DNA of 64,000 bases, from assembly GCF_020740795.1 (NCBI RefSeq), contig NC_067287.1, positions 17,375,501-17,439,500 of the forward strand, written 5' to 3'. Of the stretch, positions 59,701 through 64,000 are shown in pieces (position 1 is the first letter of the stretch; each line of letters starts with the position of its first letter). Below the pieces are notes generated by a model. That model was not told the origin of the DNA. It saw only the letters and a list, made by a program, of their open reading frames with translations, and did no database searches. The stretch is from Apus apus (taxonomy: Eukaryota; Chordata; Aves; Apodiformes; Apodidae). The translations under genes and the position numbers were made by a program.

Positions 59701-61209
59701 TTCTTATCAAATAAACTTGGAGTTACAGTAAGAGAGCTAAGTTTACCATGGGGCCAATTAGAAAAGCAAAGAGATGGCAAAAAGCCTTCACAACCAGCAT
59801 TATTCTGAGTCTAACCAAGCATAGTTTTTTGTAAGCTTTTCATACTTCACTCAAAAAGACTGCTTATTAATTTGAGATTAATTCAGTATAGTGGTAGACA
59901 GGGATAATGTAACAAAACCCTTTAAAAGCTTTCTGCCCTCATCTTCTCATCCGTTGCTTTTACCATATTTAAATTACCACAGAATGGTAAAATTGGCATT
60001 CCTGCAGTTACAGGAGTCTAAATGTGATAAGCAGGACACAGCATGAGATTTTTCTCTTCGTTAACAATAAGCCATCATTGTTGAGGATGTCTTCATTACA
60101 TAAGCTAATGTAAATAGTTTCCTAACTTCTAGGTGAGTTCCTTTTGCTAAGCTCCACAGAAAACACATTTATTCTCAGGACCTTGCATCAGTACGGTGTG
60201 TCCAAAAGCTCAGGCTGTGCACTGCCTGATCACAGCAGACCCCCCCTGCCAAGAGGCTGCCCAGCCTGTCACAGGGATAGCACAGTCCTTGGGATATGTC
60301 ACAAACCAGGTCTACAATGTAAAGGACTTTCTGCCAAGAAGGAGAGGGTTCTGCAGGGCCTGGGGCAAGAGAGGCTCCCCTCTGCCTGTCCAGGAGAGGT
60401 GGCGAGGCACAGGAGCTGCTACACGGCCTGGCCACTGCTTCCTGCCACTGGGCACACCCTGGGTAGGTCAGAGCCCCCCTCCTGCCACACACATTGATAC
60501 AAGTGAGGTCCAGGACTGGTGACTGGTAAAGCACTGGGCTGAGGTGACACACTAGTTGCTATTTTACTCTGTTTCTCTTCCAAGCCTTACTTTGGGCAAA
60601 GTAGTCTGCTATCTGATACACATCATCACTGGCAGTGATCTTACCAAATGGATGATAAAATCAGATATTATATTTGAAGAAATGAAATGCTCACAGATTG
60701 CAGCTGGAAAGCAAACACTTTAATTCCAGTGAAGTACCATCTCTGCTCTCCAGAACAGGGTATGGCAGCCAATGTCACAGCACGTGGGAGGACGAAAGGA
60801 CTTTCAGGCAGTAATTCAATGTTACCAACTACAGAACCAGCTTGCCATCTCAGCTCTTACTTCTAGAAAACTGGCTTGCATTTACAACTACAGTGTGCAG
60901 GCCTGGTGACACACACCTCTCCCTGTGGGCTGACAGAGGGGACAATAGAGTTCTTGCATTCAAATCAGGTATTTCATCCGACATTTCTCATGCGTCTTTT
61001 CCTGTTTTGTCTGAAAGAATAAGCGAGTTCGTAATGTGGTTTGAAAGAGTTAACATTTTATTTTAAAGAAAGATAGAGGAGGGAAAAACCCAGACTGTAA
61101 AGCAGAAAGCAACTCTGAGCAGTTCAAAATAAATGCACAGGTTTTACCATAACCTGTTTGGGTTTTTCCCCCAGTAAGGGAAGGGGCTGAAGGAAAAAAA
61201 CAATGCTTG

Positions 61210-63732
61210 CTCTTTTTTTTTTTTTCTTTTTTATTCAAAAGTTTTCAAAGAAATAAAACAGAAAAAAGCTAACAATCTAATCAAATTTACAGTTCAAAAA
61301 TGTCTTTTGGCGTTTAACAACAAGTCCTAGGAAACAAAACTACAGAGTTATCTTGAACCGGACAAATAAGTTACCACTGGCAAGTTTGTGGCACTAGTAA
61401 AACAAAAATAAAAAATTAACTCTCTTGATCATATAGATATCTCTATGAAAATCTTTTTTTTTTTTTTCAATCTGTACAAAAGGTCTTTCTTCATAAATTA
61501 ATTTTTTATAATTTAATGGCTGTCTACTATGTGATGTTTAAGTAACTGATTATTTCTTTATGTACAGAGGTTAAATTTCCCAAATCTTACCCAGACAATG
61601 AGTATGGCACTTAGTTCAGACATTTCTGGCAGCAGCTCTTCCCTCCCTCTAACACAGCTATCATACTGCCGTTTTAATTAACGCAAAAATATCAAGTAGT
61701 GAGAGATCCAGGTTTGGAAAGTTACCAGATACAGGCAAGGTGCTGCAGGAAGTCTGGACTTTTACAAAGCAGTAATATTCCAGGGAGCATAGAACCAATA
61801 ATACCACAACTTTTTAAAAAAAGAAAAAACAAAAACACATCTCTTATGACTATGTATTTCACTAGAATCTACACTTCTCGAGCAGCAATTTACTTTTGAA
61901 ACTATGAAATGTCACCGACATCTATACTCCAATACTCACACAAAATTTAAAAACTAAAAAATACTTGAAAGAAACAACTGCTTAGCCCTAGCTCCTGAGC
62001 TAGGATGATTTGGTCTGTGGAAACAGGGAGGGCCAGCAACCTGTCCCAATACAAAAGGAAATAAACTTTGAGGTAGATAACTGATCATATACAGCTGACC
62101 AGAGAAGTACACAGTTTTGGAAGACAACTTAATTCATCATTCAATTTAAAACATATGCAATTGTAATAAAGAGCTTTAGTAGCAGTGAATTATCTAATAC
62201 GTGAAGTACAAATAACTGTGTATTTATGAATCAGGAATTTCATAGTTTCAAAATCGGTTTTCTTTACACTTAACACTTGTAGTGATGATGTAAAGTGTGG
62301 CACTGCTTGGATCCAAGTCTTCCTTCATGCTTTTGTGTCCATACATCAATTAAAATTATAAAACCTAAATGCAAATGTACAAAAAAGGCACATTCTCCTA
62401 ACCGCAAACTGGTCCGGCAAAAATAAAGAGTACAGAAGACGTAATGCTGAGACAAATCAGAATTATTGGTTACTGGCTCTTTGTTCTTTGGTAAAGTTAC
62501 CTTTTAAAAGTGCCAAGTCTTTTTATTTTTATTTACCTACTATAGAGAGCTAGTACCCAATGAATTATGCTTCTACTTACATCTCAGCGTATGTTTGAAA
62601 ACGAGTCTTTTAGCTTTTGCCATTTTGCTATAATAGCAACTTTTCTGTTTGCTAAGTCTCAGCACAATCCTCATCCTAAAGCACTATCATTAGTATAAAG
62701 GAAGGACAAAACATTCGGTGATATCCCCACCCCAATCTCCCTACTCTACCTATGCTAAAACTAGAACATCAAGTTAGTTTCTGAAAAAAAGGCAAAAAAA
62801 GATTTTACATTGCATCATACAGCAGAGTTCCTAAATCATTCAAACTACCAGAGGGAACTATTGGCATATGGCCTTACAAACAATTTATCCTATTAAAATT
62901 TCCCCAGTCAGAAAATGTGTTTCACACAAAACATCTTTCCCCCTCTTGCATTTCACTACCTTACATATTATGTGAAAAATCATTAAAAACACTTACTACA
63001 CATTAAAAAAGCCAGATTTTCAGCAATTTTTATTGACTACCTTTAAAAGCCCTATGCTGCTGTTTTACAAGGCATAATAGACCAGCTCATTTGGTCAAAG
63101 CGTTCTACACCATTAGTTTGGACTACTTACTGAAACAGCTACAGCATTGAAAGATTTAAGGCAAATTGGAATTTATAGAAAAGGATAAGACACTTCACAC
63201 TACATTAAAAGGAAAACAGAAAGCTAAAAGACCAGACACTATAACTGCAACACTGCACTAAAGCAACACTCACACACTGCAAGCACAGAACATCGTCTTA
63301 GATGTTTTACTATTTTAAACTTCAGAAAAACCATTTCATACAATTAAAAAAAAAAAAAAAAAGGAAAAAAAAAACAAACAAAATAAAAATAAACCAAAAC
63401 AAAAATTCTGTCATGCACATGAATATGTCTTCATGGTCATCTGTGCATACCCAGAAATTTGAATATTTTTTTTGCGTCATAACACTTGATAAAAATTTTT
63501 TTTTTTACTAAAATAAACCTGTTCATGGGAACAGCTACTAGATGAATTTAAGGGTTTTTTTATGCACCTTATAGAACTTATAGCAAAAATAGTTTTAGTT
63601 GATTTCATTATAAATAACATTTTCAAGAACCTGTGCAAAACTGTCAATAATTCCTAAAGCACAATTGATCAGTAAAATCCATGATTGTTTCAGCCTTTGC
63701 ACCCTTCTCCAGGCCAGGTCAACACTGGACAT
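61210..63732 (-). other. RBMS1: Probable RBMS1 terminal exon, 3' UTR
   Basis: RBMS1 encodes an RRM-type single-stranded nucleic-acid-binding protein. It lies next to and upstream of ITGB6, on the same strand, in other vertebrates. An acceptor (CTTTCTGTGTTACAG) ends at 63733 on the minus strand. The following bases, including AGGCTGAAACAATCATGG and TGATCAATTGTGCTTTAGGA, resemble the mammalian RBMS1 3' UTR as I remember it. The exon is about 2.5 kb, AT-rich and free of recognised transposons, as expected for a conserved 3' UTR. No coding sequence is evident; the stop codon would be in the preceding exon, outside the window. A 43-codon frame opening at the acceptor is probably chance. The identification depends on synteny and memory. 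Confidence 0.62.
61230..61235 (-). terminator. RBMS1: Candidate RBMS1 polyadenylation signal
   Basis: TTTATT on the plus strand is AATAAA on the minus strand, directly followed by an A-rich tract at about 61210-61229. A second AATAAA lies at 61062-61057. Which one is used cannot be decided from sequence. Confidence 0.45.
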
Positions 63733-64000
63733 CTGTAACACAGAAAGGTCAGAGCTAAAGCAGAGTTACAATTGTATGGGGTTTTTCTAATGCAGCTGTT
63801 CATAAAACAAAATAAATTTCATATTTTATACAGCTGTGAGAAGACTAAATTAATCCAATTACAAATTAGAGAAGTAACACAGGCAGTACAGGTGCCCAGC
63901 CATTCCCAGGATAAGTCTCTGGGCCAGGACATGGCCTGGATTGTACTTTCCACCTCTGTCTCTAATACTTGTTGCACGTGCAGAGCTCCCACTGGGGAAC
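63733..64000 (-). other. RBMS1: Probable last intron of RBMS1 (partial)
   Basis: Non-coding sequence upstream of the acceptor, with a CTCTGAC branch-point-like motif about 20 bases before it. It continues off the window. Confidence 0.5.

Larger units (their letters stand above)
51257..61209. other. Non-coding intergenic interval toward RBMS1
   Basis: About 10 kb with no supportable gene. It contains a 14-bp direct repeat at 51627-51659, an A/C-only tract at 54583-54712, a T/C tract at 55885-55986, a duplicated GTT microsatellite at 56701-56792, and GC-rich patches at 56280-56460 and 60190-60540. The last has open frames on both strands without a recognisable domain. Confidence 0.6.

Noticed and set aside
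63603..63732. 43-codon minus-strand frame starting with ATG at the putative RBMS1 acceptor
   Set aside because: No resemblance to the RBMS1 C-terminus. The position and the recalled match to the 3' UTR favour untranslated sequence.

Overview
This window is a piece of a bird nuclear genome, most likely a neognath. It is AT-rich, its exons are short and separated by long introns, and its recognisable interspersed repeats are CR1 LINE 3' fragments, the dominant family in birds. There are no bacterial-style operons, phage, CRISPR arrays or RNA genes that I can support. Nearly all open frames longer than 60 codons are chance frames or shadows.

Positions 1-32393, minus strand: a complete, intact integrin beta-6 gene (ITGB6). 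I placed all 15 coding exons by reading the reverse strand, with consistent AG/GT boundaries and phases. They join to 2370 coding bases, i.e. 789 residues plus a stop. In order they encode the signal peptide, PSI domain, first half of the hybrid domain, beta-I domain with MIDAS and ADMIDAS residues, second half of the hybrid domain, I-EGF repeats, beta-tail domain, transmembrane helix and a cytoplasmic tail with NPxY and NxxY motifs. Introns range from about 0.2 to 5.3 kb. They hold a heptanucleotide satellite of about 0.55 kb, one clear CR1 and one eroded CR1-like relic, (TA)n tracts, MIR-like ancient SINE traces and one CpG-rich patch.

Positions 32394 to about 61210: a non-coding interval of about 29 kb. 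It should contain the ITGB6 promoter and any upstream non-coding exon, but I could not locate either. It holds three CR1 fragments in minus orientation, one much older CR1/L3-like relic, several simple repeats, an A/C-only tract whose other strand is G-quadruplex-like, and a CpG-enriched patch near 47.2 kb.

About 61210-63732, minus strand: the likely terminal, entirely untranslated exon of RBMS1, an RNA-binding protein gene. The call rests on the ITGB6-RBMS1 gene order known in vertebrates, a good acceptor at 63733-63734, a polyadenylation signal at 61230-61235, and recalled resemblance to the mammalian RBMS1 3' UTR. Positions 63733-64000 would be its last intron.

The two genes share strand and are head-to-tail, so RBMS1 transcription runs toward ITGB6. 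I found no previously undescribed biological system. The most interesting details are a tandemly duplicated splice donor after the ITGB6 signal-peptide exon, lineage-specific residues in the ligand-specificity loop and C-terminal tail, and the structured heptamer satellite.
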